DNA from: a virus
Strand: one strand, 5' to 3'
Length of the DNA: 61,128 bases
Virus record (IMG/VR): IMGVR_UViG_3300030451_002095
Span: 1-61,128 of that record
The translations under genes and the position numbers were made by a program. Shown here one piece after another: positions 23,807-29,865 of this stretch. The notes under the pieces are model-generated. The model saw only the letters and a program-made list of their open reading frames with translations. It was not told the DNA's origin and searched no databases. The stretch's first letter is position 1. Every line of letters starts with the position of its first letter.

Positions 23807-23905
23807 TTATATATATTGTCTTATTAGTTTAATTTTTTCTGTATCTGTCAATTCTTCATTATCCAATATATTTATTAGATAACATTCAAATTCTTCTGTA
23901 TTCAT
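23807..23905 (-). CDS. Very small protein, 32 aa
   Basis: MNTEEFECYLINILDNEELT and a short KIKLIRQYI helix; a helical acidic peptide. It fills the gap between two early genes and has the same ATATTTAA-type leader as its neighbours. Short, so it could be chance. Confidence 0.45.
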   Translation of the reverse strand: MNTEEFECYLINILDNEELTDTEKIKLIRQYI

Positions 23906-23919
23906 ATCTATATTTAATT

Positions 23920-24108
23920 TTAATTGTTTTTATATAATTCATAAGTATCGTTTAACACATCCATCATATCTGTTTTATGTTTACTTTCTATCAATGTTTT
24001 AATTAACCACTCTAATTCTCCGTAAGGATCACAACAATCTTCTCTAAACCATTTTACATAATTATCTATTTTATCATCAATGTCTATTTCTTTAATTTCT
24101 TTTTTCAT
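23920..24108 (-). CDS. Acidic helical protein, 62 aa
   Basis: Helical, rich in Asp, Glu and Trp (DYVKWFRE-like segment and ELEWLIKTLIESKHKTDMM). It sits 2 bases after the next upstream gene. Function unknown. Confidence 0.5.
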   Translation of the reverse strand: MKKEIKEIDIDDKIDNYVKWFREDCCDPYGELEWLIKTLIESKHKTDMMDVLNDTYELYKNN

Positions 24109-24110
24109 AT

Positions 24111-24542
24111 CTATTTAATTTTAGTTATTATACTACTTAAAGTTTCTTTGTGTAGTTCACTAATACATTCATCATTGTCTTCTAAATCTTCTGTTAATAT
24201 ATCTACAAGAAAATCCTTTTCATAATTAGTGAGTTCTTTATTTTGATTGTCTCTATATTTAATTTTTTCTATTTGTATTGTCCCACTATTTATCATTTCC
24301 CAAACTTCTTCCCAGTTCCCCTCATCCATCTCCCACTCAATATCATCCCTTTTGTATTTTGTCCCAAAATTACTAAATGATTGAGGATGGGTAGATATTT
24401 TATAATCTCCATCAATTTTTTTTACACTCCATCTGTATTTGTTATCACACATTACAGACACTACATCAATTTTTATTTCTCTTGGGTTTCCCTCTACTTT
24501 TAATACTGGAGGATCTAACCTTAATTTATGATATAAACTCAT
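24111..24542 (-). CDS. Hypothetical protein, 143 aa
   Basis: Beta-rich N-terminal half (RLDPPVLKVEGNPREIKIDVV, CDNKYRWSVKKIDGDYKIS) and an acidic helical C-terminal half. Its ATG overlaps the stop of the 34-aa gene upstream (ATGA). No family recognised. Confidence 0.55.
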   Translation of the reverse strand: MSLYHKLRLDPPVLKVEGNPREIKIDVVSVMCDNKYRWSVKKIDGDYKISTHPQSFSNFGTKYKRDDIEWEMDEGNWEEVWEMINSGTIQIEKIKYRDNQNKELTNYEKDFLVDILTEDLEDNDECISELHKETLSSIITKIK

Positions 24543-24643
24543 TTTATTTTATTTTTAGTTAATTTATTTATTGTCTTATGGATATATTTCATCCATTCTG
24601 TATAACTCTTATTGGTATTGGTACCAACTTTTTTTACTCTCAT
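24539..24643 (-). CDS. Very small basic protein, 34 aa
   Basis: A Lys/Asn/Thr-rich peptide with a short amphipathic helix (SYTEWMKYIHKTINKLTKN). The ATGA overlap with the next gene and the usual AT-rich leader support it as a translated unit. Confidence 0.5.
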   Translation of the reverse strand: MRVKKVGTNTNKSYTEWMKYIHKTINKLTKNKIK

Positions 24644-24656
24644 AGGTTTTAATTTT

Positions 24657-25076
24657 TTATTCATCACAAAACTTTTTGAACTCCTCAACATTTCCGTTAA
24701 ATACTTCTTTGTTGTTAAAGTTATATACTTTTACTTTTATTCCATGACTACTACTTCCCTCTATAATATATTCAAAGTCCTCCCATTCTCTTTTTGTGTT
24801 TGGGTTTTGAACATATATATTACCTATTCCATCCTTAAATTCTGAAATAAGTTCAGCTCCTAAACAACCCATTCCGTTATTTACTTTTTCTTTCATATCA
24901 TCTATTCTAAATCCGTTTGTAATTCTTCTGTTTTCTAAAAAGTCGGATAGTTCTTTTCCGTGTCCACTTGGATAACCATCATATTGTCTGTACATACAAA
25001 CAATGTTTTCTTTTTTAATTCTGTTGTCTTCTCCTTTGTAGGTTTCTATAACCTTTGTTAATGATCTTGTTCCCAT
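24657..25076 (-). CDS. Conserved phage protein of the 'MGTRSLT' type, 139 aa
   Basis: Strong family signature: MGTRSLTKVIE, 'MYRQYDGYPSGHGKELSDFL', 'NGMGCLGAELISEFK', 'GNIYVQNPN'. Such proteins are widespread in phages and in bacteria, with unknown biochemistry. It lies in the early cluster and is preceded by the usual AT-rich leader. Confidence 0.6.
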   Translation of the reverse strand: MGTRSLTKVIETYKGEDNRIKKENIVCMYRQYDGYPSGHGKELSDFLENRRITNGFRIDDMKEKVNNGMGCLGAELISEFKDGIGNIYVQNPNTKREWEDFEYIIEGSSSHGIKVKVYNFNNKEVFNGNVEEFKKFCDE

Positions 25077-25103
25077 TTTATTTGATTTTAATTGATTACT
25101 ATT

Positions 25104-25379
25104 TTAACTATATAATACTTCATGTCCCTCTCCATCTTCACAACCCAGTAATATGTATATATATTCTGTGTCTAAAAATTCTTGTATTGTCGGTTCATAC
25201 CCCCAGTCGTTTTGAATATCAAACTTATATCTTTCATATAGTTCTGTTACTTCATCCATATCGTTGAAATATACTTCTTGTGTATTTTCATCTTTGTTCA
25301 AATATCCAATACTTAACATAGGTTCTAAATATGTTCCGATCGGTTTTGTAAATTCGTTTAATTTAATTTCTGTTTTCAT
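25104..25379 (-). CDS. Acidic hypothetical protein, 91 aa
   Basis: Acidic alpha/beta protein (MDEVTELYERYKFDIQNDWG, PTIQEFLDTEYIYILLGCEDGEG). The start overlaps the upstream stop (ATGA). Function unknown. Confidence 0.55.
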   Translation of the reverse strand: MKTEIKLNEFTKPIGTYLEPMLSIGYLNKDENTQEVYFNDMDEVTELYERYKFDIQNDWGYEPTIQEFLDTEYIYILLGCEDGEGHEVLYS

Positions 25380-25552
25380 TTTATTATTTTTTTTGTGTTA
25401 TCTATTCCATTAAAATTGTTTACTACTATTTTACATACATTAGTAATTATTTCTTGTTCTTTATTACCTACTTCTTCATCTATACCATCAAGGTAAGTAA
25501 GTAAATCTTGTTGTATCTGTTCTTTAAGTTCGTTTAATTCTTTTGTGTTCAT
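25376..25552 (-). CDS. Helical protein, 58 aa
   Basis: MNTKELNELKEQIQQDLL and then an acidic helix and a hydrophobic C-terminal helix. I chose the ATG at 25552, not the in-frame ATG at 25606, because a TAnnTTTG promoter (25575-25582) lies between them and the ATG at 25552 has the standard AAATTAAATAAA leader. Confidence 0.6.
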   Translation of the reverse strand: MNTKELNELKEQIQQDLLTYLDGIDEEVGNKEQEIITNVCKIVVNNFNGIDNTKKIIK

Positions 25553-25574
25553 TTTATTTAATTTTAATTTTTTA

Positions 25575-25582
25575 CAAATGTA
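25575..25582 (-). promoter_or_regulatory. TAnnTTTG promoter inside the early cluster
   Basis: Minus-strand TACATTTG with upstream CTTG elements at about 16 and 21 bp. It lies 23 bp before the ATG at 25552 and would give the downstream early genes a second start site. Confidence 0.55.
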
Positions 25583-25625
25583 TAATAAAATTTTAATACA
25601 AGTCAAGTTTTTGTTTAATTATTTT

Positions 25626-25862
25626 TTATATTGTGTATATTACTTCAAGTAATTTGTAAAGAATATATCCAAAAATTAGTAAAAATACACTCATTCCTAC
25701 TCCAAAAATTACACACTCTTGTATAAATTTTGGTAAATTTTTCTTAAACATTTCCCAGTCCTTTTGATCTTTTTTAGTCCAATCTAATTCATTTACAATT
25801 TTATCTGACTTTTCTTTGTCTGACAATTTATTCCATTTATTTAATTTATCTACTCGTGTCAT
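25626..25862 (-). CDS. Single-pass membrane protein, 78 aa
   Basis: A charged helical N-terminus (about 1-45), then one hydrophobic helix (about 47-75, ECVIFGVGMSVFLLIFGYIL). Tail-anchored topology is likely. It could act at the host membrane during early infection. 1 base after the upstream gene. Confidence 0.55.
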   Translation of the reverse strand: MTRVDKLNKWNKLSDKEKSDKIVNELDWTKKDQKDWEMFKKNLPKFIQECVIFGVGMSVFLLIFGYILYKLLEVIYTI

Positions 25863-25863
25863 T

Positions 25864-26316
25864 TTATTTAATTTTAATTGTATAATGTTCTCCCATTGGG
25901 CTGTCGTGGTGGGAAATTTTTACTTTATATTCTTTTTCTTTTACTTTTTCTATTTTGTAAGTCAAATCACAATTAGGAATAATCTTGTAAAATATATCCT
26001 CTCCTCTTTCAAGTGTAAATTCTTTATATCCAGTTCGGTTTCTCCATCCCATATTTCTTCCCTCAACATGAACCTCACAATCTACATAATCCATAAACTC
26101 CTCATTCAAATCGTATAAAAATTGTTCTGAATGTGTTTCGTACAAATACTCATCATTCATAAAATGATCCTCGATTTCTTCATCAGTTATACTCTCTACT
26201 TCTCTATCTTCATCCCATAATATACTCACAAGAAATTCTTGTTTGTTTTCTTTGAAAAAGTCAATTTCACTCTGTAAAAATTCACTTTCATCATATTGTG
26301 TTTTCCAGTTTTCCAT
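25864..26316 (-). CDS. Strongly acidic hypothetical protein, 150 aa
   Basis: Dense Asp/Glu in residues 1-75 (WDEDREVESITDEEIEDHF), then a beta-rich half ending in HHDSPMGEHYTIKIK. The acidic half could mimic DNA (speculation). Function unknown. Confidence 0.55.
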   Translation of the reverse strand: MENWKTQYDESEFLQSEIDFFKENKQEFLVSILWDEDREVESITDEEIEDHFMNDEYLYETHSEQFLYDLNEEFMDYVDCEVHVEGRNMGWRNRTGYKEFTLERGEDIFYKIIPNCDLTYKIEKVKEKEYKVKISHHDSPMGEHYTIKIK

Positions 26317-26320
26317 AATT

Positions 26321-26593
26321 TTATTTATTTAAGTTAGTCAATTTATATTCTTTTGTCTCAATCTTTTTTTCGGTTTCTTGTTTACTTTCTCCTAAAAATA
26401 TATTTCTATATTTTCCCGTAGTTGTTGAATAGTCCCAGTAATACTCATCTAAATACATTTTTCCGTTTTTATTCATACATATTATACTATCATAACTTTG
26501 AAATATGATTACTCCTTTTGTTTCAATGATAAACTGGTTTTTAACCTCTTTACCACTATGTCCGATTATGTTTCTTACTTTTGGTATTTTCAT
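26321..26593 (-). CDS. Hypothetical protein, 90 aa
   Basis: A beta-rich domain (QFIIETKGVIIFQSYDSIICMN) with a Lys/Glu-rich tail. Starts behind a TTAAATAAAATG leader. Function unknown. Confidence 0.55.
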   Translation of the reverse strand: MKIPKVRNIIGHSGKEVKNQFIIETKGVIIFQSYDSIICMNKNGKMYLDEYYWDYSTTTGKYRNIFLGESKQETEKKIETKEYKLTNLNK

Positions 26594-26605
26594 TTTATTT
26601 AATTT

Positions 26606-26884
26606 TTAATTGTTAATATAATCTTCTAATTCTTCAACCTCATATCCTATTAAATATGTTCTTTTATCCTCTACTAAGTCGTGTATCATTTCTTTTCTTC
26701 CTACATTTTCTAATTCTTCTATCTTATAATCTAAACAAAACCACCCTATATAATCGGTTTGTAAATCTTTATTGTTTAGATTGTTTAGTTCTTTTTCGTA
26801 TTTTTCAAGACATGTTTCTCTTAAAATTTTATGATAATCTTCATTATCTAAATAATACTTTATTCGTTCTAATTTTATATACAT
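26606..26884 (-). CDS. Acidic helical protein, 92 aa
   Basis: Helical and acidic throughout (KYYLDNEDYHKILRETCLEKYEKEL; MIHDLVEDKRTYLIGYEVEEL). 3 bases after the lipoprotein gene's neighbour junction. Function unknown. Confidence 0.55.
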   Translation of the reverse strand: MYIKLERIKYYLDNEDYHKILRETCLEKYEKELNNLNNKDLQTDYIGWFCLDYKIEELENVGRKEMIHDLVEDKRTYLIGYEVEELEDYINN

Positions 26885-26887
26885 AAT

Positions 26888-27082
26888 TTATTTATTTTTT
26901 TGATTTATAATTCTTTGTCTTTCGATATATAAACTATCTAATTGATAGTTGTGTTCGTTCCATAAATCATCAACCTTTTTATCTATTTTTATTAGTTGTG
27001 TTTGTTGTTGTGTTGTTAGGTTTCCAACCCCACAGGATGTAAGGAATATACTCCCCACGATCAAAAATTTTATTTTTTTCAT
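26888..27082 (-). CDS. Phage-encoded lipoprotein, 64 aa
   Basis: A type II signal peptide: MKKIKF charge, hydrophobic LIVGSIF and lipobox L14-T-S-C17. The mature part is about 48 residues, polar and helical (QQQTQLIKIDKKVDDLWNEH). It should be lipidated and anchored in the cell envelope. Small phage lipoproteins are often superinfection-exclusion or receptor-blocking factors (family knowledge; not shown here). Its place in the early cluster fits that. Confidence 0.7.
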   Translation of the reverse strand: MKKIKFLIVGSIFLTSCGVGNLTTQQQTQLIKIDKKVDDLWNEHNYQLDSLYIERQRIINQKNK

Positions 27083-27086
27083 TTTA

Positions 27087-27263
27087 TTAGTTTTTTAAGT
27101 AGTTTAATAATTCAGTTAAGTTCAAATAATAAGTAGTCCATCCATCTACAAAACAATTTACTTCCCATTCGTTTGTATTTAATCTTATTATTTCTTTTGT
27201 TGAAAGTCCTCTTTTGATTTCGAGGTGTTCTCCCATATTCATTGATAAAAGTTTTTGTCTCAT
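27087..27263 (-). CDS. Hypothetical protein, 58 aa
   Basis: Begins 1 base after the upstream stop. N-terminal HLEIKRGLSTKEIIRLN looks like a small helical DNA-binding-like segment, followed by a beta strand (VNCFVDGWTTYYLNL). Function unknown. Confidence 0.55.
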   Translation of the reverse strand: MRQKLLSMNMGEHLEIKRGLSTKEIIRLNTNEWEVNCFVDGWTTYYLNLTELLNYLKN

Positions 27264-27264
27264 T

Positions 27265-27624
27265 TTAGAAAGGTTTTATTTCGTTATAGAATTCTTTTAT
27301 TTGTTCCTTACTCATTTCAATATCATAACTATCTGTTAATTCTCTGTTCCATACTGATAACCAAATTGTGTTGGTCTGTTCGTTTACCCATGTGTCCAAG
27401 TTGTATTGTTCGTTAATATAGTCGGATGTTCGTTCTAATTGTGTAGGGTTTAACTCTTTGTTTTCTTTTTCCAGTATTTTCAGAACCTCGATACAGTGTT
27501 CGATTTTCTCCTCATCATCCCACAACATTAAAGATTTTTGATACTGGATGTTTGATAGTGTTGTTTCCAGTCGTTGTCTAACTGATTTGATATCACAATC
27601 AATCAATAAATTTTCTTTTTCCAT
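27265..27624 (-). CDS. Hypothetical protein, 119 aa
   Basis: Helical N-terminal half (SVRQRLETTLSNIQYQKSLM) and Trp-rich C-terminal half (NLDTWVNEQTNTIWLSVWNR). Acidic. Preceded by the second leader type (AACTTAAATAAATAAAATT). Function unknown. Confidence 0.55.
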   Translation of the reverse strand: MEKENLLIDCDIKSVRQRLETTLSNIQYQKSLMLWDDEEKIEHCIEVLKILEKENKELNPTQLERTSDYINEQYNLDTWVNEQTNTIWLSVWNRELTDSYDIEMSKEQIKEFYNEIKPF

Positions 27625-27628
27625 AATT

Positions 27629-27790
27629 TTATTTATTTAAGTTTTGGTATAAAAATTTTATATAGTTTTTTTCAAATGTCTCTAAATTTTGGTATTGTTC
27701 CTTAAAGTACATGTGTTTGATATTTACTGGTATTTGGTTTTTATTTAACCATATTAACCAATCTTCAAAATGATAAATTTTTGTTTCCAT
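27629..27790 (-). CDS. Small protein downstream of hammerhead 1, 53 aa
   Basis: METKIYHFEDWLIWLNKN, then a Tyr/Phe-rich helical tail. The first gene downstream of hammerhead 1: its ATG is 27 bases past the 3' end of ribozyme stem I. After cleavage its mRNA would begin with a short 5'-hydroxyl leader. Function unknown. Confidence 0.55.
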   Translation of the reverse strand: METKIYHFEDWLIWLNKNQIPVNIKHMYFKEQYQNLETFEKNYIKFLYQNLNK

Positions 27791-27816
27791 AAATTTTTTA
27801 ATTTATATTAGTATTT

Positions 27817-27911
27817 GTTATTGACTGGGGGAAGTTTACCTGTGTACCTCTTTCGTGTACCTTATTCGTTATCCCCCAGTTTCGGACAATATCAGTCCTC
27901 ATCAGAATAAC
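27817..27911 (-). ncRNA. Type I hammerhead ribozyme, copy 1
   Basis: On the minus strand: stem I GUUAUU, core CUGAUGA (27905-27899), stem II GGAC-UGAUAUU-GUCC, core GAAA (27883-27880), stem III ACUGGGGGA pairing with UCCCCCAGU, then GUC at the cleavage site and AAUAAC closing stem I. All conserved core bases of the hammerhead are present. Cleavage is predicted between 27823 and 27822. An outer UAUUA/UAAUA pairing (27916-27920 with 27806-27810) could add a stem I internal loop for the usual loop I-loop II contact. It starts at the G of the stop codon of the upstream gene. Confidence 0.92.
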
Positions 27912-28084
27912 TATTTAATAACCTCGACAAACTCCATACTCTTAAACTCCTCTTTTAACTTTTCGTTTATCTCTTTTACTAACTCAATTTCACATCTTTC
28001 ATAAAATTTGATTAGTCCCTTATTTTTAGGGTTGTTTTCCTGTCTCAATTCTTTTAGAATTTTTTTACATTGTAATAAAGTCAT
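27911..28084 (-). CDS. Small protein between the two hammerheads, 57 aa
   Basis: A basic/acidic helical protein (LQCKKILKELRQEN, FYERCEIELVKEINEKL). Its ATG is 26 bases after the end of hammerhead 2 and its TAG stop overlaps the first base of hammerhead 1. Its mRNA segment would therefore be cut out on both sides. Function unknown. Confidence 0.6.
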   Translation of the reverse strand: MTLLQCKKILKELRQENNPKNKGLIKFYERCEIELVKEINEKLKEEFKSMEFVEVIK

Positions 28085-28109
28085 AACTTTTTAATTTTTA
28101 TTAGTGTTT

Positions 28110-28212
28110 GTTATTGACTACAAAGAGAAGTATTGAGATGAAATGTTCTTAAGGGTATTATTGAGAACCTCTCTTTGTAGTTTCGGACATTTTTAGTCCT
28201 CATCAGAATAAC
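28110..28212 (-). ncRNA. Type I hammerhead ribozyme, copy 2
   Basis: Same architecture as copy 1: GUUAUU stem I, CUGAUGA (28206-28200), stem II GGAC-UAAAAAU-GUCC, GAAA (28184-28181), stem III ACUACAAAGAGA with UCUCUUUGUAGU (12 bp), GUC, AAUAAC. Stem III has a different sequence from copy 1 but remains perfectly paired, so structure and not sequence is conserved. Cleavage is predicted between 28116 and 28115. It begins two bases after the stop codon of the gene at 28215. Confidence 0.92.
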
Positions 28213-28214
28213 TT

Positions 28215-28520
28215 TTATTCTCTATCAAATGGAATGTCTAACTCATTACATAGATCCAAACCGAACCAGTAGACAAGATGATTTACTAATTTTTCGTTAT
28301 CTTCAAAAGTCGTTTGTATTTCTCCAAACTCTTTATATTCTCTTATATTACAAATCATAACTCCCTCTCTTTCTCCTATGTTGTGAAGTTTTAACCACTG
28401 GGTGGCGTTGTGGTAACCGATTATATAATAATCTTCATTGAACATTGTAAAATGATTTTGGTCATCTGTATTAAAATTGTTGATGTGTTCGAGTAGTTCT
28501 TTTCTAACTGATTTTTTCAT
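28215..28520 (-). CDS. Hypothetical protein upstream of hammerhead 2, 101 aa
   Basis: N-terminal basic helix (KKSVRKELLEHINNFN), a central FNEDYYIIGYHNATQWLKLHN and an acidic tail with VYWFGLDLCNELD-like helix. Its stop codon is directly followed by hammerhead 2. Leader is AATAATACTAAAATTAAAAAG. Function unknown. Confidence 0.6.
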   Translation of the reverse strand: MKKSVRKELLEHINNFNTDDQNHFTMFNEDYYIIGYHNATQWLKLHNIGEREGVMICNIREYKEFGEIQTTFEDNEKLVNHLVYWFGLDLCNELDIPFDRE

Positions 28521-28550
28521 AACTTTTTAATTTTAGTATTATTATTCGTT

Positions 28551-28775
28551 TTATCTGTTCTCGTATTCTTCAAAATCTAATCCGATACACTCACAAAGAA
28601 ACTCCTCTTCGAACCAAAATAAATCGTTTATTTCTGTTTCTGTTGGTGTTCTGTCGTGGTATAAATCCTCTAAATGAAACTCAATCTCTTTTAATTCGTT
28701 GTAGGTGAATTCGTGTTGTTTTCCTCCACTCCAAAAATTGAAGTTTGTCAAATCTAAATTTTTTGTGTAGTTCAT
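28551..28775 (-). CDS. First early gene: acidic protein, 74 aa
   Basis: Acidic helical protein (ELKEIEFHLEDLYHDRTPTETEI; WFEEEFLCECIGLDFEEYENR). It is the first gene behind the consensus promoter at 28817, so probably among the earliest expressed. Function unknown. Confidence 0.6.
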   Translation of the reverse strand: MNYTKNLDLTNFNFWSGGKQHEFTYNELKEIEFHLEDLYHDRTPTETEINDLFWFEEEFLCECIGLDFEEYENR

Positions 28776-28816
28776 AACTTTTTAATTTTAGTATTATTAT
28801 TCGTTTAATTATTGTA

Positions 28817-28824
28817 CAAATATA
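28817..28824 (-). promoter_or_regulatory. Main leftward early promoter
   Basis: Minus-strand TATATTTG (-7 element) with TTTG at 28849-28846, spaced 21 bp. This matches the Bacteroidota -33/-7 consensus. It lies about 42 bp before the first early ATG (28775). Confidence 0.75.
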
Positions 28825-28944
28825 GTATAAAACTATTTAATAAAACAAACTTTTTTTAACTTTTTTTTGTCCCAGTATGAAAATAATTTTTAAGTTATTG
28901 ATTTACAACAACTTACAGAGAAAAAAAAATTGTGTTTTTTTGGT

Positions 28945-28980
28945 GTTTTGTTTGTGTTTTGGGGGTTTCGTTGGGGTGTT
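28945..28980 (+). repeat. Left arm of imperfect long inverted repeat
   Basis: GTTTTGTTT, then TTTTGGGGG, then TGGGGTGTT. The reverse complement of 29183-29209 contains the same three blocks in the same order without two short insertions. The arms are about 200 bp apart. Confidence 0.55.
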
Positions 28981-29038
28981 ATCCTCTTTCTTTCTTTGTC
29001 TAAATACTTTTATTTAGTCAATAATTGGAACGAGGGAA

Positions 29039-29093
29039 GGACAAACAGAGGACAAAAGGAACGGACAGAGGACAGAACAAGGACACAAGGACA
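29039..29093 (+). repeat. Six GGACA repeats in 55 bp
   Basis: GGACA at 29039, 29050, 29063, 29070, 29081 and 29089, spacings 7-13 bp, in a purine-rich strand. Iteron-like or simple-sequence in origin. Confidence 0.6.
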
Positions 29094-29182
29094 GACAGAC
29101 AGAGAGACAAACAACCAACCAACCAGACAACCAGAACCCCCACCAAAAAACCCAAAAAAATCGGACTGGAAATTTTGAAAAC

Positions 29183-29209
29183 AACACCCCACCCCCCAAA
29201 AAACAAAAC
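29183..29209 (-). repeat. Right arm of imperfect long inverted repeat
   Basis: AACACCCC-ACCCCCCAAA type sequence, complementary in blocks to 28945-28980. Confidence 0.55.
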
Positions 29210-29221
29210 GATTTCCGAACA

Positions 29222-29231
29222 CGACATGTCG
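29222..29231. repeat. CGACATGTCG palindrome
   Basis: A perfect 10-bp palindrome made of two overlapping copies, in opposite directions, of the ATGTCG core found in the octamer repeats at 18.3-18.5 kb and 29739. Confidence 0.55.
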
Positions 29232-29281
29232 GTGTATGACTATATATAACCCTTAACCCCTAAACATCTAAAAAAATTTTA

Positions 29282-29289
29282 TATCTTTG
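29282..29289 (+). promoter_or_regulatory. Rightward TAnnTTTG promoter
   Basis: TATCTTTG, 15 bases before the ATG at 29305; no obvious -33 TTG. Confidence 0.65.
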
Positions 29290-29304
29290 TAAAAAAATAA
29301 AAAC

Positions 29305-29586
29305 ATGAATTGTGGTTGCGGAAATAATCCTTGTAAAACCTACGGATCAAAAAAAACAAACGATATGAAATTTAAAATGAACAACCCTTTTGGGAAAGAC
29401 GATTATGTTGACGGGTTATATGTTGACGGTGGTAGATTAGTAAATGATAGAAGAGACGGAGAGACGGGTATAGCAAGAATGTCTCGTATAAAAAGAGCAA
29501 TTAAAAACGATAGAAAGATAAATAGAATAGCTGAGGGTATTCAATTAGCTGAAGATAAAAAGAACTGGAACGAACTTATGTTCTAA
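29305..29586 (+). CDS. Cys-rich N-terminal hypothetical protein, 93 aa
   Basis: The start MNCGCGNNPCKTYG has three Cys that could bind a metal; then a basic region with NDRRDGETGIARMSRIKRAIK and an acidic tail. It has its own promoter and terminator, so it is a monocistronic unit. Function unknown. Confidence 0.6.
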   Translation: MNCGCGNNPCKTYGSKKTNDMKFKMNNPFGKDDYVDGLYVDGGRLVNDRRDGETGIARMSRIKRAIKNDRKINRIAEGIQLAEDKKNWNELMF

Positions 29587-29615
29587 AGACTTCCCATTTG
29601 TTCTGTTGTGAAAAG

Positions 29616-29647
29616 GAGGTAAGACATTCTGTCTGCCTCTTTTTTTT
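29616..29647 (+). terminator. Rho-independent terminator
   Basis: GAGG/CCTC plus AGACA/TGTCT stem (with a small bulge), loop TTC, followed by a run of eight T. It ends the 29305 unit. Confidence 0.75.
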
Positions 29648-29664
29648 ATATATATGTTTAATAC

Positions 29665-29703
29665 CGACACAAGATTCCACTTTGTAAAAAAAAACGACAC
29701 AAG
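29665..29703. repeat. Direct repeat CGACACAAG, 30 bp apart
   Basis: Exact 9-bp copies at 29665-29673 and 29695-29703 in the groEL upstream region; related to the CGACAT half-site. Confidence 0.5.
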
Positions 29704-29738
29704 CTAACTTATTGATTTTCAATATTATATTTTTATTT

Positions 29739-29754
29739 ATGTCGATATGTCGAT
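29739..29754 (+). repeat. Perfect ATGTCGAT dimer upstream of groEL
   Basis: ATGTCGATATGTCGAT, identical to the dimer at 18449-18464 in the other orientation. Confidence 0.85.
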
Positions 29755-29865
29755 TTCAAGTCTAAAATATATAAAAATATATATACACTAAAAAGAGATA
29801 ATATATATATATAATTACAAAAAATTTTTTCGACATACCGTCACAATTGTATTTATTATTTTTTA

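Larger units (their letters stand above)
28776..29304. other. 529-base non-coding divergence region, compositionally extreme
   Basis: Between the leftward and rightward blocks. From left to right: the leftward promoter; a T/G-rich stretch (about 28930-28980); a small perfect hairpin CTAAATA-CTTT-TATTTAG (29000-29017); a purine-rich stretch with six GGACA copies (29039-29093); an A/C-rich stretch (about 29105-29215); a CGACATGTCG palindrome (29222-29231); and a rightward promoter (29282-29289). Several frames on both strands stay open at once only because TA-containing codons are rare, so I do not call a gene. Candidate origin or control region. Confidence 0.6.

Noticed and set aside
25553-25606. 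ATG at 25606 as start of the 58-aa gene
   Set aside because: The extra codons cover a promoter and the standard early leader.
28930-29249. Open reading frames on both strands in the divergence region
   Set aside because: Five overlapping frames are open at once because the low-complexity sequence has almost no TA dinucleotides; none has a proper start context, and the products are low complexity.
29665-29703. CGACACAAG pair as part of a CRISPR-like array
   Set aside because: Only two 9-bp copies, no further units.
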